A stretch of 64,000 nt of DNA, taken from NCBI GenBank assembly GCA_030682715.1, contig JAUXNQ010000024.1:1-64000 (forward strand). The letters run 5' to 3'. Below, one piece after another: positions 55,503 through 64,000 of the stretch. The stretch is from Methylotenera sp. Lineage in GTDB: Bacteria > Pseudomonadota > Gammaproteobacteria > Burkholderiales > Methylophilaceae. A model generated the notes under the pieces. That model worked only from the letters and a program-made list of their open reading frames with translations, made no database searches and was not told where the DNA came from. A program made the position numbers and the translations under genes. Numbering within the stretch: the first letter of the stretch is position 1; the number at the start of each line of letters is the position of its first letter.

Positions 55503-56666
55503 CTAAAAACCAGCAGACACTCGTAACGCAGCAGCCTTATCAGTGCGCTCCCACGTAAACTCAGGCTCATCACGACCAAAGTGACCGTAAGCAGCTGTTT
55601 TCGTATAGATAGGGCGTAACAAATCAAGCATTTTCACAATACCTTTTGGACGCAAATCAAAGTGTTCTAATACTAATTGCGTCAGCACTTCATTTGATAC
55701 CTTGCCAGTACCATAAGTTTCTACCATCACGCTGGTTGGTTTTGCAACACCGATGGCATAACTCACTTGCACTAGGCAACGTGACGCTAAACCTGCAGCA
55801 ACAATATTCTTAGCAACATAGCGTCCAGCATAAGCAGCACTACGGTCTACTTTAGATGGATCTTTACCTGAGAAAGCGCCGCCGCCGTGCGGTGCTGCAC
55901 CGCCATAAGTATCAACAATGATTTTACGACCTGTTAAACCACAATCACCTTGCGGGCCACCGACAACAAAGCGACCTGTTGGGTTGACCAAGAACTTGAT
56001 ATCACCTTTGATGAGCTCTTTAGGCAACATAGGTTTGATGATTTCTTCGATCGTAGCTTCACGCACAGCTTCTAAACTCATCTCTGGCGCATGTTGTGTA
56101 GAAACCAATACTGTATCAATTTTGTATGGCTTACCATCTACATATTGCACAGTCACTTGTGATTTAGCATCCGGACGCAACCATGGCAAACGACCATCTT
56201 TACGCAATTGCGCTTGGCGTTCCATCAAGCGATGGCTCAACCAAATTGGCAATGGCATGAGCTGTGGCGTTTCATCTACCGCATAACCAAACATCAAGCC
56301 CTGATCACCAGCGCCCTGGTCTAATGGATCATCATGCGCGCCGTCCACACCTTGTGCAATGTCAGGTGATTGCTTGTCATAAGCCACCAGCACTGCGCAA
56401 CCTCTATAATCAATACCGTATTCTGTATTGTCGTAGCCAATGCGCTTAATTGCGTCGCGTGCCACTTTAATGTAATCGACATTCGCTGTTGTGGTAATTT
56501 CACCCGCTAGTACGATTAAACCAGTATTCGCTAAAGTCTCAGCAGCTACGCGTGCGGTTGGATCTTGTTCCAAAATTGCATCTAAAATACTGTCTGATAC
56601 TTGGTCTGCTAATTTGTCAGGATGGCCTTCAGATACTGATTCTGAAGTAAAAAGATATTCGTTCAT
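55503..56666 (-). CDS. metK: S-adenosylmethionine synthase
   Basis: The 387-aa enzyme makes SAM from methionine and ATP. It has [24 protein letters not shown] (positions 6-29), [12 protein letters not shown], and the P-loop-like [23 protein letters not shown]. Its length is standard. It is monocistronic with its own terminator, and I see no SAM riboswitch upstream. Confidence 0.97.
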   Translation of the reverse strand: MNEYLFTSESVSEGHPDKLADQVSDSILDAILEQDPTARVAAETLANTGLIVLAGEITTTANVDYIKVARDAIKRIGYDNTEYGIDYRGCAVLVAYDKQSPDIAQGVDGAHDDPLDQGAGDQGLMFGYAVDETPQLMPLPIWLSHRLMERQAQLRKDGRLPWLRPDAKSQVTVQYVDGKPYKIDTVLVSTQHAPEMSLEAVREATIEEIIKPMLPKELIKGDIKFLVNPTGRFVVGGPQGDCGLTGRKIIVDTYGGAAPHGGGAFSGKDPSKVDRSAAYAGRYVAKNIVAAGLASRCLVQVSYAIGVAKPTSVMVETYGTGKVSNEVLTQLVLEHFDLRPKGIVKMLDLLRPIYTKTAAYGHFGRDEPEFTWERTDKAAALRVSAGF

Positions 56667-57015
56667 TCATCTGCCTTGAAAAGAAAAAAGTTTATAAGAT
56701 ACTTACTAAAGGCTGAAGCAAGTATTGAGGGTGGTGAATTGTACCTGAATTAGCAATTACATGAAAAAAATTACTTATTATCAACACATTACCAACCCTA
56801 TACGTGATGTGAAAAAACAATTAGTTCATTAAATTTAACATTACACGTCTATTACATGTGCTTCCTTTTAAAGACAACCCCGCTAAATACAGTAAAAATA
56901 TGATCAATTAAAAATATTAAGTCAAATCTCAATAATGGTGATATTCAATAAAAACTGCAGAATAAAAGCTGCTAATTTTTCACCTCTGGATATACATTCT
57001 CATTACAATAAACAC
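56667..57015. other. Divergent intergenic region metK / dapF
   Basis: The 349-bp AT-rich stretch should hold both promoters. I looked for SAM or SAH aptamer motifs and strong hairpins and saw none. The dapF reading frame stays open back to 56935, but that extension has no family counterpart. Confidence 0.5.
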
Positions 57016-57855
57016 ATGGCTAAAATGATTAAATTTACAAAAATGCAAGGTGCTGGTAACGACTTCATGGTCATTGATGGCGTCACACAATCAATCACGC
57101 TCAGTCCCGACATGATTAAAAAACTAGCACACCGCCAATTTGGCATTGGTTTTGATCAGTTGTTACTGGTTGAGCGCTCAGTCATCGCTGATTTTAAATA
57201 CCGTATTTTTAATGCTGATGGTAGCGAGGTTTCACAATGTGGAAATGGCGCGCGCTGCTTTGTGCGCTTTGTGGTTGATCAAGGCCTGACCAACAAACGT
57301 GAAATTAGCGTGGAAACGGCCAGTGGCATCATCACCCCTAAGTTAGAAGAACACGGCCTAGTCACCGTGAACATGGGTGCGCCAAGATTTAACCCTAACT
57401 CAATTCCGTTTATTGCAGAATCAGTCGCCAATAGCTATACGCTTGAAGTCGACAACCAGGCACTAGACATCTCAGCAGTATCCATGGGCAACCCCCATGC
57501 GGTACTGGTTGTTGATGATGTAGAAACGGCACCTGTATTGCCTTTGGGGAGCACGATTGAGTACCATCCTCGGTTTCCTGAGCGTGTCAATGTTGGCTTT
57601 ATGCAAATCATTGATGCGCACCATATTAAATTAAGGGTTTTTGAGCGCGGCTCTGGTGAAACCCTTGCATGTGGCACAGGCGCTTGTGCCGCAGCAGTCG
57701 CGGGCATGCAGCTAGGTCACTTAAGCTCTCCCGTTAGCGTATCTGCCCGTGGCGGTGAGCTTAGCATTGCATGGCAAGGTACTGATACACCAGTGATGAT
57801 GACGGGGCCAGCAGTCACCGTATTTACAGGCGAAATAGATTTAGACGCTATCTAA
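57016..57855 (+). CDS. dapF: Diaminopimelate epimerase
   Basis: The 279-aa enzyme interconverts LL- and meso-diaminopimelate. It has the [14 protein letters not shown] opening, the first catalytic Cys in [13 protein letters not shown] and the second in [14 protein letters not shown]. The start is uncertain: ATGs at 57016 and 57025 both lack a clear ribosome binding site, and I use 57016. It heads dapF-DUF484-xerC. Confidence 0.95.
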   Translation: MAKMIKFTKMQGAGNDFMVIDGVTQSITLSPDMIKKLAHRQFGIGFDQLLLVERSVIADFKYRIFNADGSEVSQCGNGARCFVRFVVDQGLTNKREISVETASGIITPKLEEHGLVTVNMGAPRFNPNSIPFIAESVANSYTLEVDNQALDISAVSMGNPHAVLVVDDVETAPVLPLGSTIEYHPRFPERVNVGFMQIIDAHHIKLRVFERGSGETLACGTGACAAAVAGMQLGHLSSPVSVSARGGELSIAWQGTDTPVMMTGPAVTVFTGEIDLDAI

Positions 57856-57883
57856 TTAATAATACTTAAAAGAAAGCCCGAAA

Positions 57884-58576
57884 ATGACAAGCAATCAAGA
57901 TGAGACAATTTATGCGGAACAAGTAAAAGATTACCTACGTAATCACCCGAACTTTTTCGAAAAGAATGCCACATTACTCACTGAGATTACGCTACCCAAC
58001 CCTCACGGCACTGGCGTCATATCACTGACTGAGCGTCAGCAACTAGCACAGCGTGACAAAATTCGTGTGATTGAAGCCATGATGGCACAAATGATTGTGC
58101 ATGCAGAAGAAAATGATGCCACTAGTGAAAAAGTGCATCAGTTTAGTGTCAAACTGCTTAACCAACAAAGCTACACAGCATTACAACAACTGATAGCAGA
58201 AACCTTAAAACTTGATTTCGCCGTCACAGACTCACTTATACGCATTTGGGTTAAACCAAGTAACAGTGCAATTGTGCAAGACCCCACGTTCACCCATGTA
58301 AGCGAAGCATTTAACGAATGGGTCATATCCTTATCCCAGCCATACTGTGGCACTAAACCTGAAATTCTTGGTGACTTACTTGATAGTAAATTGCAATCAT
58401 TTGTGATTATCCCTTTAGGCACAAAAGCAGCTGACCAGCGCCCGTTTGGCGTGCTCATTTTAGGCGCAGAAGACAAAGATCGTTTCAAGATCGGCATGGG
58501 GACACTGTACTTAGAGCATATTGGTGAACTAGTCGCGGCAACCTTGCTGAATCATTTGTTTGCGTTAAATTTATAA
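57884..58576 (+). CDS. DUF484 family protein (GAF-like)
   Basis: The 230-aa protein starts with the DUF484 pattern QVKDYLRNHPNFFEKNATLLTEITLPNPHGTG (by position 11-42) and SLTERQQLAQRDKIR. A GAF-like domain follows (about 85-225). The family is regularly found between dapF and xerC, as here, 28 bp and 19 bp away. Function is not established. Confidence 0.93.
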   Translation: MTSNQDETIYAEQVKDYLRNHPNFFEKNATLLTEITLPNPHGTGVISLTERQQLAQRDKIRVIEAMMAQMIVHAEENDATSEKVHQFSVKLLNQQSYTALQQLIAETLKLDFAVTDSLIRIWVKPSNSAIVQDPTFTHVSEAFNEWVISLSQPYCGTKPEILGDLLDSKLQSFVIIPLGTKAADQRPFGVLILGAEDKDRFKIGMGTLYLEHIGELVAATLLNHLFALNL

Positions 58577-58595
58577 ACAGCATCTGTATTAAACC

Positions 58596-59477
58596 GTGCT
58601 CCACCTAAACCAATATATTCAGCATCTCACTTTCGAACGCGGCCTCAGTCAACTCACCTGTAAAAGCTACACAAGAGACATCCTGCTTTTAGAGTCTCTT
58701 GCTGAAAAGACTAGTCTAAACGAGCTTAATCATGCGCAAATCAGACGCTTTATTGGCAAGATGCATGCGCGAGACTTAAGTAGTAAAAGCATTGCGCGTG
58801 CGCTCTCTGCGTGGAGAGGGTTTTATGACTACTTAATTCACCACCATGGATTTACACAGAACCCAGTTGCTGGGTTGCGCGCACCCAAGGCCGCAAAAAC
58901 CTTACCGCAAGCGTTATCTGTGGACCAAGCGGTTAAATTTGTTGATATTCAAGGTGACAGTGTTTTAGATATTCGAGACCATGCCATTCTGGAATTATTT
59001 TACTCGTCAGGGTTACGTCTGGCCGAACTCGTTAATCTCAACATCAATAGCTTAGACTTTAGCGAAGGTACGATTGAAGTGACTGGCAAGGGTAACAAAA
59101 CACGCATCGTGCCATTAGGAAGCCATGCTACGACATCCATGCAAAAGTGGCTCCAGCAACGCGCGCTGATTGCAATTAATGAAAAAGATGCACAAGCGGT
59201 ATTCATCACCCAACAAGGTCGCCGAATAACACCTCGTGCAGTACAGTACAGAGTTAAATCATGGGCGATTAAACAAGGCGTGAACTCTAATATGCACCCG
59301 CATCTACTCCGCCATAGTTTCGCAAGCCATGTTTTACAATCAAGCCAAGATTTGCGCGCAGTGCAAGAAATGCTAGGGCATGCCAACATCAGCACGACAC
59401 AGGTATATACCCACTTAGACTTTCAGCATCTGGCTAAAATTTACGACAACGCACACCCTAGAGCCAAGAAAAAATAG
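58596..59477 (+). CDS. xerC: Tyrosine recombinase XerC
   Basis: The 293-aa recombinase has an N-terminal SAM-like core-binding domain. The catalytic domain has Arg in SSGLRLAELVNL, Lys in GKGNKTRIVPLG, HLLRHSFASHVL (His, Arg) and the Tyr of STTQVYTHLDF. With XerD it resolves chromosome dimers at dif. The start is a GTG without a clear ribosome binding site, likely coupled to the DUF484 gene. Confidence 0.95.
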   Translation: MLHLNQYIQHLTFERGLSQLTCKSYTRDILLLESLAEKTSLNELNHAQIRRFIGKMHARDLSSKSIARALSAWRGFYDYLIHHHGFTQNPVAGLRAPKAAKTLPQALSVDQAVKFVDIQGDSVLDIRDHAILELFYSSGLRLAELVNLNINSLDFSEGTIEVTGKGNKTRIVPLGSHATTSMQKWLQQRALIAINEKDAQAVFITQQGRRITPRAVQYRVKSWAIKQGVNSNMHPHLLRHSFASHVLQSSQDLRAVQEMLGHANISTTQVYTHLDFQHLAKIYDNAHPRAKKK

Positions 59478-59560
59478 CCAAATTCAATAATACCCTACTA
59501 ATTTACAGTGTTATTATGGCAAAATAACGGTTTAGACTTTTTCACGAACAAAGGACTATC

Positions 59561-60142
59561 ATGGAACATCAACTACCAGCTTTACCATACGCGAAAGATG
59601 CACTTGCACCACACATTTCAGAAGAAACGATCGAGTTTCACTATGGCAAACATCACCAAACTTATGTGACTAATTTAAACAACCTGATTAAAGGTACAGA
59701 GTTTGAAAGCTCAAGCTTAGAAGAAATCATTAAGAAATCTTCTGGCGGCATTTATAACAACTCAGCTCAAATTTGGAATCACACATTCTTCTGGAATGGT
59801 ATGAAACCAAACGGCGGCGGCGCTCCAACGGGCGCACTAGCTGACGCAATCAATGCAAAATGGGGTTCATTTGACGAATTCAAAAAAGCATTCCAAGCTT
59901 CTGCTGTTGGCAACTTCGGCTCTGGCTGGACATGGCTTGTTAAAAAAGCAGACGGCTCTGTAGATATCGTTAACATGGGCGCCGCAGGCACACCACTAAC
60001 AACTGGCGATAAAGCATTACTAACGATTGACGTATGGGAACACGCTTACTATATCGACTACCGTAACGCACGCGCTAAATTTGTAGAAGTATTCTTAGCA
60101 TCTTTAGCTAATTGGGATTTCGCATCAGCAAACTTTGCTTAA
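59561..60142 (+). CDS. sodB: Superoxide dismutase (Fe type)
   Basis: The 193-aa enzyme has the metal ligands in [15 protein letters not shown] (His), [10 protein letters not shown] (His) and [18 protein letters not shown] (Asp, His). The NNSAQIWNH stretch has Gln at the position that typifies iron SODs. It disproportionates superoxide in the cytoplasm. AAAGGA stands before the ATG, and a strong terminator follows. Confidence 0.96.
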   Translation: MEHQLPALPYAKDALAPHISEETIEFHYGKHHQTYVTNLNNLIKGTEFESSSLEEIIKKSSGGIYNNSAQIWNHTFFWNGMKPNGGGAPTGALADAINAKWGSFDEFKKAFQASAVGNFGSGWTWLVKKADGSVDIVNMGAAGTPLTTGDKALLTIDVWEHAYYIDYRNARAKFVEVFLASLANWDFASANFA

Positions 60143-60218
60143 ATCTCGCGTATTAGTATTTCTGCATAATAAATACGTAACTTTTGGAAATGCAGTAATA
60201 ATAAAGACCTAACTTTAG

Positions 60219-60251
60219 AAAGCCCTAAATTCTCAGTTTAGGGCTTTTTTT
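60219..60251 (+). terminator. sodB terminator
   Basis: AAAGCCCTAAA (60219-60229) pairs with TTTAGGGCTTT (60237-60247), an 11-bp perfect stem with a 7-nt loop, ending in a seven-T run. It lies 77 bp past the sodB stop codon. Confidence 0.95.
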
Positions 60252-60533
60252 AAACTCGCCGTAATGTCTCATTTGCACATGAACCACCCTTATCTGTGTA
60301 GTTGAAAATGTGCGGGGAAACTTAGAGCTAGATTAAGCTTGTCTTTGTTAATCAATAATGAAGTTGTTTAAATTTGGAAATTATTGATTTTAAATGTCTG
60401 CAATGGGGATTTCCAAGTTATGTGGATATTAAGTTGAAGTTTTAATTTCGAACTAAATTAGTGCTTAACTTGTATCCACGCTTTGATAAAGATAAGTGAG
60501 TATTGATGATTTATGTTGGTAATTGTTTTTTAA
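60252..60533. other. Intergenic region between sodB terminator and oxidase-like gene
   Basis: AT-rich sequence between convergent genes. It holds the inverted repeat AATCAATAAT/ATTATTGATT (60350-60359 with 60380-60389, 20-nt loop). A small hairpin GGTAATT-GTTTTTT-AATTACC (60519-60539) lies at the end of the next gene. No open reading frame or RNA gene is recognised. Confidence 0.5.
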
Positions 60534-61187
60534 TTACCCCTCACCACGTTTCACTTTTTCTTCATATTCGCTGAGACTCACAATACCTTGTGATTCAGCA
60601 ATTTCTTTTTCTTCTAACGTAATCGCATCCTGCACAATATCCATACGCTTCCAAGTAGGGATAGGCGTTACCTTGCATGGCTCAGGCACATACTTAGATT
60701 GGTCTATTTTTTGATATTTGTGGATATACCGCGGGCAATTTACCCATATCTTTGTCACCGACACCATAATCAAGTATTTGGCTTCCGTATATTCCGCCAT
60801 TAATACATGTTCGCGCACCAGTTTCGCTGTACCTTGCACTCGTATTCTATGTGGAGTTTCAAAATCGATAAAAAGCAGGCCAACTTTGCCTTGTGCATCA
60901 ATATTGCCCACAGAGTAGAACATGCCATTCCCATCAAACCCAGGAAACACCAGCGTACTTTCATCCAAGACTTTAACAAAACCAATACCGCCACCTTTGT
61001 ATGAAACCGTGGGCATACCTTCTGGGTCGACTGTGGAAAGAAAAAACATATCCCGCGTGCTGATAAATTTCTTTTCTTCTTCAGAAATCGTTTCGTGGAC
61101 CCAGCCATTGTCGAGCAAATCTGCCAACTTTGTTGTATTGAATTCTTCTTGTAGTGCACGGTGTTGTGCTGAGTATAAAGATGCCAT
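60534..61187 (-). CDS. Pyridoxamine 5'-phosphate oxidase family FMN-binding protein
   Basis: The 217-aa protein has the split-barrel FMN fold: ISTRDMFFLSTVDPEGMPTVSYKGG as the flavin strand pair, TLVFPGFDGNGMFYSVGNI, VGLLFIDFETPHRIRVQG and ILVNCPRYIHKY-like WVNCPRYIHKY. Such proteins are oxidoreductases of unassigned substrate, not PdxH itself. GGAGG precedes the ATG. It is second in a two-gene unit after the NTF2-like gene, 46 bp apart. Confidence 0.88.
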   Translation of the reverse strand: MASLYSAQHRALQEEFNTTKLADLLDNGWVHETISEEEKKFISTRDMFFLSTVDPEGMPTVSYKGGGIGFVKVLDESTLVFPGFDGNGMFYSVGNIDAQGKVGLLFIDFETPHRIRVQGTAKLVREHVLMAEYTEAKYLIMVSVTKIWVNCPRYIHKYQKIDQSKYVPEPCKVTPIPTWKRMDIVQDAITLEEKEIAESQGIVSLSEYEEKVKRGEG

Positions 61188-61233
61188 ATTTTTCCTCCGA
61201 AATTTGGGTCAACTAAAATCTAACTATGTAAAT

Positions 61234-61602
61234 TTAAACGTGCAAATGAAATATCTTGTTCATGACTTTCCATTGCCCATCCACTTTTAATACATTAAAA
61301 AAATCCGTAAAACGATGTCCAGTCCAATTGTCTGATTCTAGACGAACACTAGCAACTGTACCCACAATATCGATGCTGACAATTTTGGCAATTATCTCTT
61401 TGGCAGGTCCATTGGCATCATTCCAGTCGTATAAACCTTGTATTGTCCCAGCAAATAAATCAGGTCCAACATAGCCATAAATCGTTGCATCATCATGAAA
61501 AGCTGGCTTCATATCGCTGCTCTTGCCAGATATTGCACCATCGATATAGTGTTGAATCAACTGCGTAATCGCATCGTAATCTTGCATATTGGTCGCTGAC
61601 AT
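61234..61602 (-). CDS. NTF2/SnoaL-like protein
   Basis: The 122-aa protein has the cone-shaped NTF2-like pattern: an N-terminal helix (YDAITQLIQHYIDGAISG), MKPAFHDDATIYGYVG, and the C-terminal strands RFTDFFNVLKVDGQWKVMNKIF. It may bind or isomerise a small molecule, or be a polyketide-cyclase-like protein; the substrate is unknown. AAGGAG precedes the ATG. It is first in the unit divergent from the LysR gene. Confidence 0.85.
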   Translation of the reverse strand: MSATNMQDYDAITQLIQHYIDGAISGKSSDMKPAFHDDATIYGYVGPDLFAGTIQGLYDWNDANGPAKEIIAKIVSIDIVGTVASVRLESDNWTGHRFTDFFNVLKVDGQWKVMNKIFHLHV

Positions 61603-61647
61603 GACATTTTCTCCTTAAACATTTAAACCATATTGACTTATTCATTG

Positions 61648-61666
61648 ATTAGAATAAATATCTAAT
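61648..61666. promoter_or_regulatory. Candidate LysR-type operator
   Basis: ATTAGA-ATAAATA-TCTAAT is a perfect inverted repeat with 6-bp arms in the 108-bp space between the divergent NTF2-like and LysR genes. It fits the T-N11-A LysR box form. Position and symmetry support control by the adjacent LysR protein, which is inference. Confidence 0.55.
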
Positions 61667-61710
61667 TGAGAATATTATTTGTGCTTAAAGAGAAACAATT
61701 CGAGGTATGT

Positions 61711-62604
61711 ATGTTTAAATCAGTAGAAGACTTACGGTTGTTTGTGCAAATCTATGAAAAGAAAAGCCTGACCTTAGTAGCAGAGGTTAACCAAACTACG
61801 CCTAGCATGATGAGTAAACGATTAATGAATATTGAAAAAGAGTTCGGTGCTAGGTTGTTTCATCGCAGTACCAGAAGCATCCAACAAACTGATGAGGGCC
61901 AGCGTCTTTACGCACAAGCGCTGCATTTATTAGAAACGATTGATGATTATGAGAAAGATTGGGGCGAACAAACTGAACCAAGCGGATTAATTCGTATAAC
62001 GGCTTCAGCATCTTTTGCGCGCATCTACTTAATGCCTCTTATGATGCAATTTTTAAAAAAGTATCCAAAAATTAAAATCAGTTTTGAGCTATCCGATAAA
62101 GTGCTAGATATCATTGCAGAAGGCATCGACCTGGCGATACGAGGCGCACAGTTGAATGATTCCAGTTTAGTCGCAAAAAAGTTGGGACCGTCCCCAGAGG
62201 TGCTATGCACAACCCAAGCCTATTTACAAAACGCACCACAGCTTAAGAGTCCGTCAGATCTGATTAATCACAACTGTATCGTGCTAAATGAAAGCTACAG
62301 CTGGGAATTTAAAAATGCAGGCAAAACGATGTACCAGCGTGTTTCAGGCAGTTTTCAGACGAATTATAGTGAAGCACTAGTTGGAGCAGTAAAAGATGGT
62401 TTAGGCATTGGCATGATTTGTTACTGGCAGGTGCATGATGAACTACAAAATGGTGAATTGGTTCTCGCATTACCCGAATTTACCCCTGGAAGAAACCAAT
62501 GTTTATACGCAGTTTATCCTTCACGCAGACACTTACCAACTAAAACAAAACTGCTAATTGATTACATTGAAAAAAATCTTTTCGTTCCTGATTTGCTTTC
62601 CTAA
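61711..62604 (+). CDS. LysR-family transcriptional regulator
   Basis: The 297-aa regulator has the N-terminal winged HTH (SLTLVAEVNQTTPSMMSKRLMNIEKEFGARLF, by position about 15-46). The effector domain follows, with GLIRITASASFARIYLMPLM and DLAIRGAQLNDSSLVAKKLG, the usual type-2 periplasmic-binding fold. I start it at 61711, with GAGGT upstream; the frame is open 15 codons further back. It is divergent from the NTF2/oxidase pair and probably controls it. Confidence 0.92.
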   Translation: MFKSVEDLRLFVQIYEKKSLTLVAEVNQTTPSMMSKRLMNIEKEFGARLFHRSTRSIQQTDEGQRLYAQALHLLETIDDYEKDWGEQTEPSGLIRITASASFARIYLMPLMMQFLKKYPKIKISFELSDKVLDIIAEGIDLAIRGAQLNDSSLVAKKLGPSPEVLCTTQAYLQNAPQLKSPSDLINHNCIVLNESYSWEFKNAGKTMYQRVSGSFQTNYSEALVGAVKDGLGIGMICYWQVHDELQNGELVLALPEFTPGRNQCLYAVYPSRRHLPTKTKLLIDYIEKNLFVPDLLS

Positions 62605-62812
62605 ATGTAATCTCTAACTACTAAGTTCTAACGTCAGCTTTGAGGATTTATCTATCATTTGAATAATTCAATATCAAAAGTTTGATATCTTTGATATTTA
62701 TACGCATACGTTACCCATGTACAACAAATTTGAAGTTACGTATTTATTAAGATTACCTATCTATAAATAGTGACAAATTGCTCAAAATTTACGTTTAGAA
62801 GGTTACCTTGTT

Positions 62813-64000
62813 TTAATAAAATGACAGTCGATTACGCCCAGCTCTTTTAGATTGATACATGGCGATATCGGCTTGTTTCAATATGTCATCAACGCTATTT
62901 GAATCTTTATTAAACATTGCCACGCCCATACTTGGTGTACTGATGTGCAAATAGCCATCGAAATCAAAAGCTTCATTCAAAGTATGAAGCACCTTTTCGC
63001 CAATCATTGTCACATAAGATTTGGCCTGATTCAAATCAACAGTTAAGTCTTCAATAAGAATCACAAACTCATCCCCACCTAACCTCGCAACAGTATCTCC
63101 ATCTCTAACACACAGCTTCAACCTTTTTGCGACCTCTTTTAGCAGAATATCGCCTTTATCATGGCCCAATGTGTCGTTTAACTGTTTAAAATTATCTAAA
63201 TCTATAAAAATGACAGCGCCGAATTGTTTCTTTCTACGCGCAGACGATAGGGCTTGTTGCACTCTATCTAGTAGTAATCTTCGATTAGGCAACGAAGTTA
63301 AAGGGTCATAAAATGCAAGCTTTCGAATTTCTTCCTCAGCTCTTGTGCGCATTGTGATATCTGCATTAATAGAAAAAATTGACTTAGGTTTCCCACTTGG
63401 ATCTAGCATTAAGGTCCAATGGCTTTCTACTACCAGTTGATGTCCATTTTTATGTCTTTCAGTGACATTACCTTTCCATTCACCTTTTTTCAGCAAGGTG
63501 TCTAAGGCTTTTTTAAGTATCTTGGGATCTTGATGCAAACGTGCTTGTGTAGACTGATATTGCATCTCTTCTGAACTCCATCCATAAAGCGCCTCAGCAC
63601 CTTTATTCCAATATTTGACCATCAGATTCATGTCATAAATTACAATCGCATCATTCGTTTTATCCAACAATGATGCTTGCTCTTGAATGATTAAATCGTC
63701 TTTAAGCCGCTCTAGTTCGCTCGCCGTTCGGGCAGCAAAAATTTTAAGAATAGACCGAATCAAATCCTCTGAAGAGCGCTGAATTGCCTCTTTGAAGAAT
63801 ACAAATATCAGTCCAATGTCATTTCCTTTGGAATCACGCAAACACAGACCAGCAAAAGCTTGGTAAGGATAAAACTGCATCATCGTTAAATTGGGAAAGT
63901 GTTTATCCGCATCGCACTTCACAACAATCAAATCACTATCTCCAAAGAAATTTTGAGCAATCACGTCTGGAGTATCGTACTCATAGTTCTTTTCAAACTT
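62813..64000 (-). CDS. Diguanylate cyclase with GAF and PAS domains (5' end outside window)
   Basis: The frame is open to the window edge, so the N-terminus is missing; the visible part is about 395 residues. It has the end of a GAF domain (FPNLTMMQFYPYQAFAGLCLRD), a PAS domain (DAIVIYDMNLMVKYWNKGAEALYGW) and a GGDEF domain with FIDLDNFKQLNDTLGHDKGD and an intact RLGGDEF active site. The inhibitory I-site RDGD lies five residues before GGDEF. It should make cyclic di-GMP. No EAL domain follows; the protein ends after RAGRNRLSFY. Confidence 0.93.
   Translation of the reverse strand, partial: KFEKNYEYDTPDVIAQNFFGDSDLIVVKCDADKHFPNLTMMQFYPYQAFAGLCLRDSKGNDIGLIFVFFKEAIQRSSEDLIRSILKIFAARTASELERLKDDLIIQEQASLLDKTNDAIVIYDMNLMVKYWNKGAEALYGWSSEEMQYQSTQARLHQDPKILKKALDTLLKKGEWKGNVTERHKNGHQLVVESHWTLMLDPSGKPKSIFSINADITMRTRAEEEIRKLAFYDPLTSLPNRRLLLDRVQQALSSARRKKQFGAVIFIDLDNFKQLNDTLGHDKGDILLKEVAKRLKLCVRDGDTVARLGGDEFVILIEDLTVDLNQAKSYVTMIGEKVLHTLNEAFDFDGYLHISTPSMGVAMFNKDSNSVDDILKQADIAMYQSKRAGRNRLSFY

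Noticed and set aside
56667-56934. SAM riboswitch upstream of metK
   Set aside because: I looked for the known conserved blocks on the minus strand and found none, nor a strong terminator hairpin.
59000-59395. Minus-strand 131-codon frame inside xerC
   Set aside because: Antisense shadow of the catalytic domain of xerC.
58596-59477. Integrase of a mobile element
   Set aside because: The dapF-DUF484-xerC order and standard length identify it as the housekeeping XerC.

Overview
The window looks like a chromosomal segment of a low-GC betaproteobacterium, most likely a member of the Methylophilaceae (Methylotenera/Methylophilus type). This is inferred from gene content, gene order and AT-rich intergenic DNA; no taxonomic marker such as rRNA is present. 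Supporting signs are a betaproteobacterial porin, pilMNOPQ, a kdsD-kdsC-lptC-lptA-lptB-rpoN-hpf-hprK-rapZ-EIIA-ptsH-ptsI run, a def-fmt-htpX-rsmB-ntrY-ntrX neighbourhood and a SAH riboswitch in front of ahcY. Almost all of it is conserved core genome. I saw no prophage, CRISPR array, rRNA or tRNA.

Layout: 1-423 holds a 132-bp tandem direct repeat and the porin terminator. 424-1626 is the porin. 2041-2560 is a RelE-type toxin-antitoxin pair. 2600-3810 is a REP-associated tyrosine transposase (RAYT) gene flanked by inverted copies of a REP-pair element. 3862-6724 carries dgt, aroB and aroK. 6893-12159 is the type IV pilus assembly operon pilMNOPQ, divergent from mrcA. 14919-18237 holds xth, a HAD phosphatase, tpm and an outer-membrane-like protein. 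18433-31067 is one long minus-strand series linking Kdo synthesis and LPS export to RpoN, Hpf, HprK, RapZ and a regulatory PTS without sugar permease, ending in a DUF4870 protein and oligopeptidase A. 31378-38624 runs on the plus strand: a CPA2 antiporter, a ThiO-like oxidoreductase, trpG-trpD-lipoprotein-trpC and hemB. 38785-48028 runs on the minus strand: ntrX/ntrY, DUF4390, rsmB, htpX, fmt and def, broken by one plus-strand secreted-protein gene. 48212-51048 is a LysM protein, dprA and smg. 51176-56666 is the methyl cycle (metF, a small membrane protein, ahcY with its SAH riboswitch, metK) plus an HD-GYP protein. 57016-60142 is dapF, a DUF484 gene, xerC and sodB. 60534-62604 is a LysR divergon with an NTF2-like and an FMN-oxidase-like gene. 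62813-64000 is a GAF-PAS-GGDEF protein cut by the window edge.

Points that stand out: the RAYT with inverted REP-pair elements; the SAH riboswitch with a long alternative hairpin that would compete with the aptamer; an NtrX-like regulator whose AAA+ ATPase has lost its catalytic motifs although rpoN lies nearby; a tandem repeat and palindrome clusters; and a lipoprotein gene inside the trp operon. I found no clearly novel multi-gene system. The RAYT/REP locus and the riboswitch platform are the strongest candidates for follow-up.
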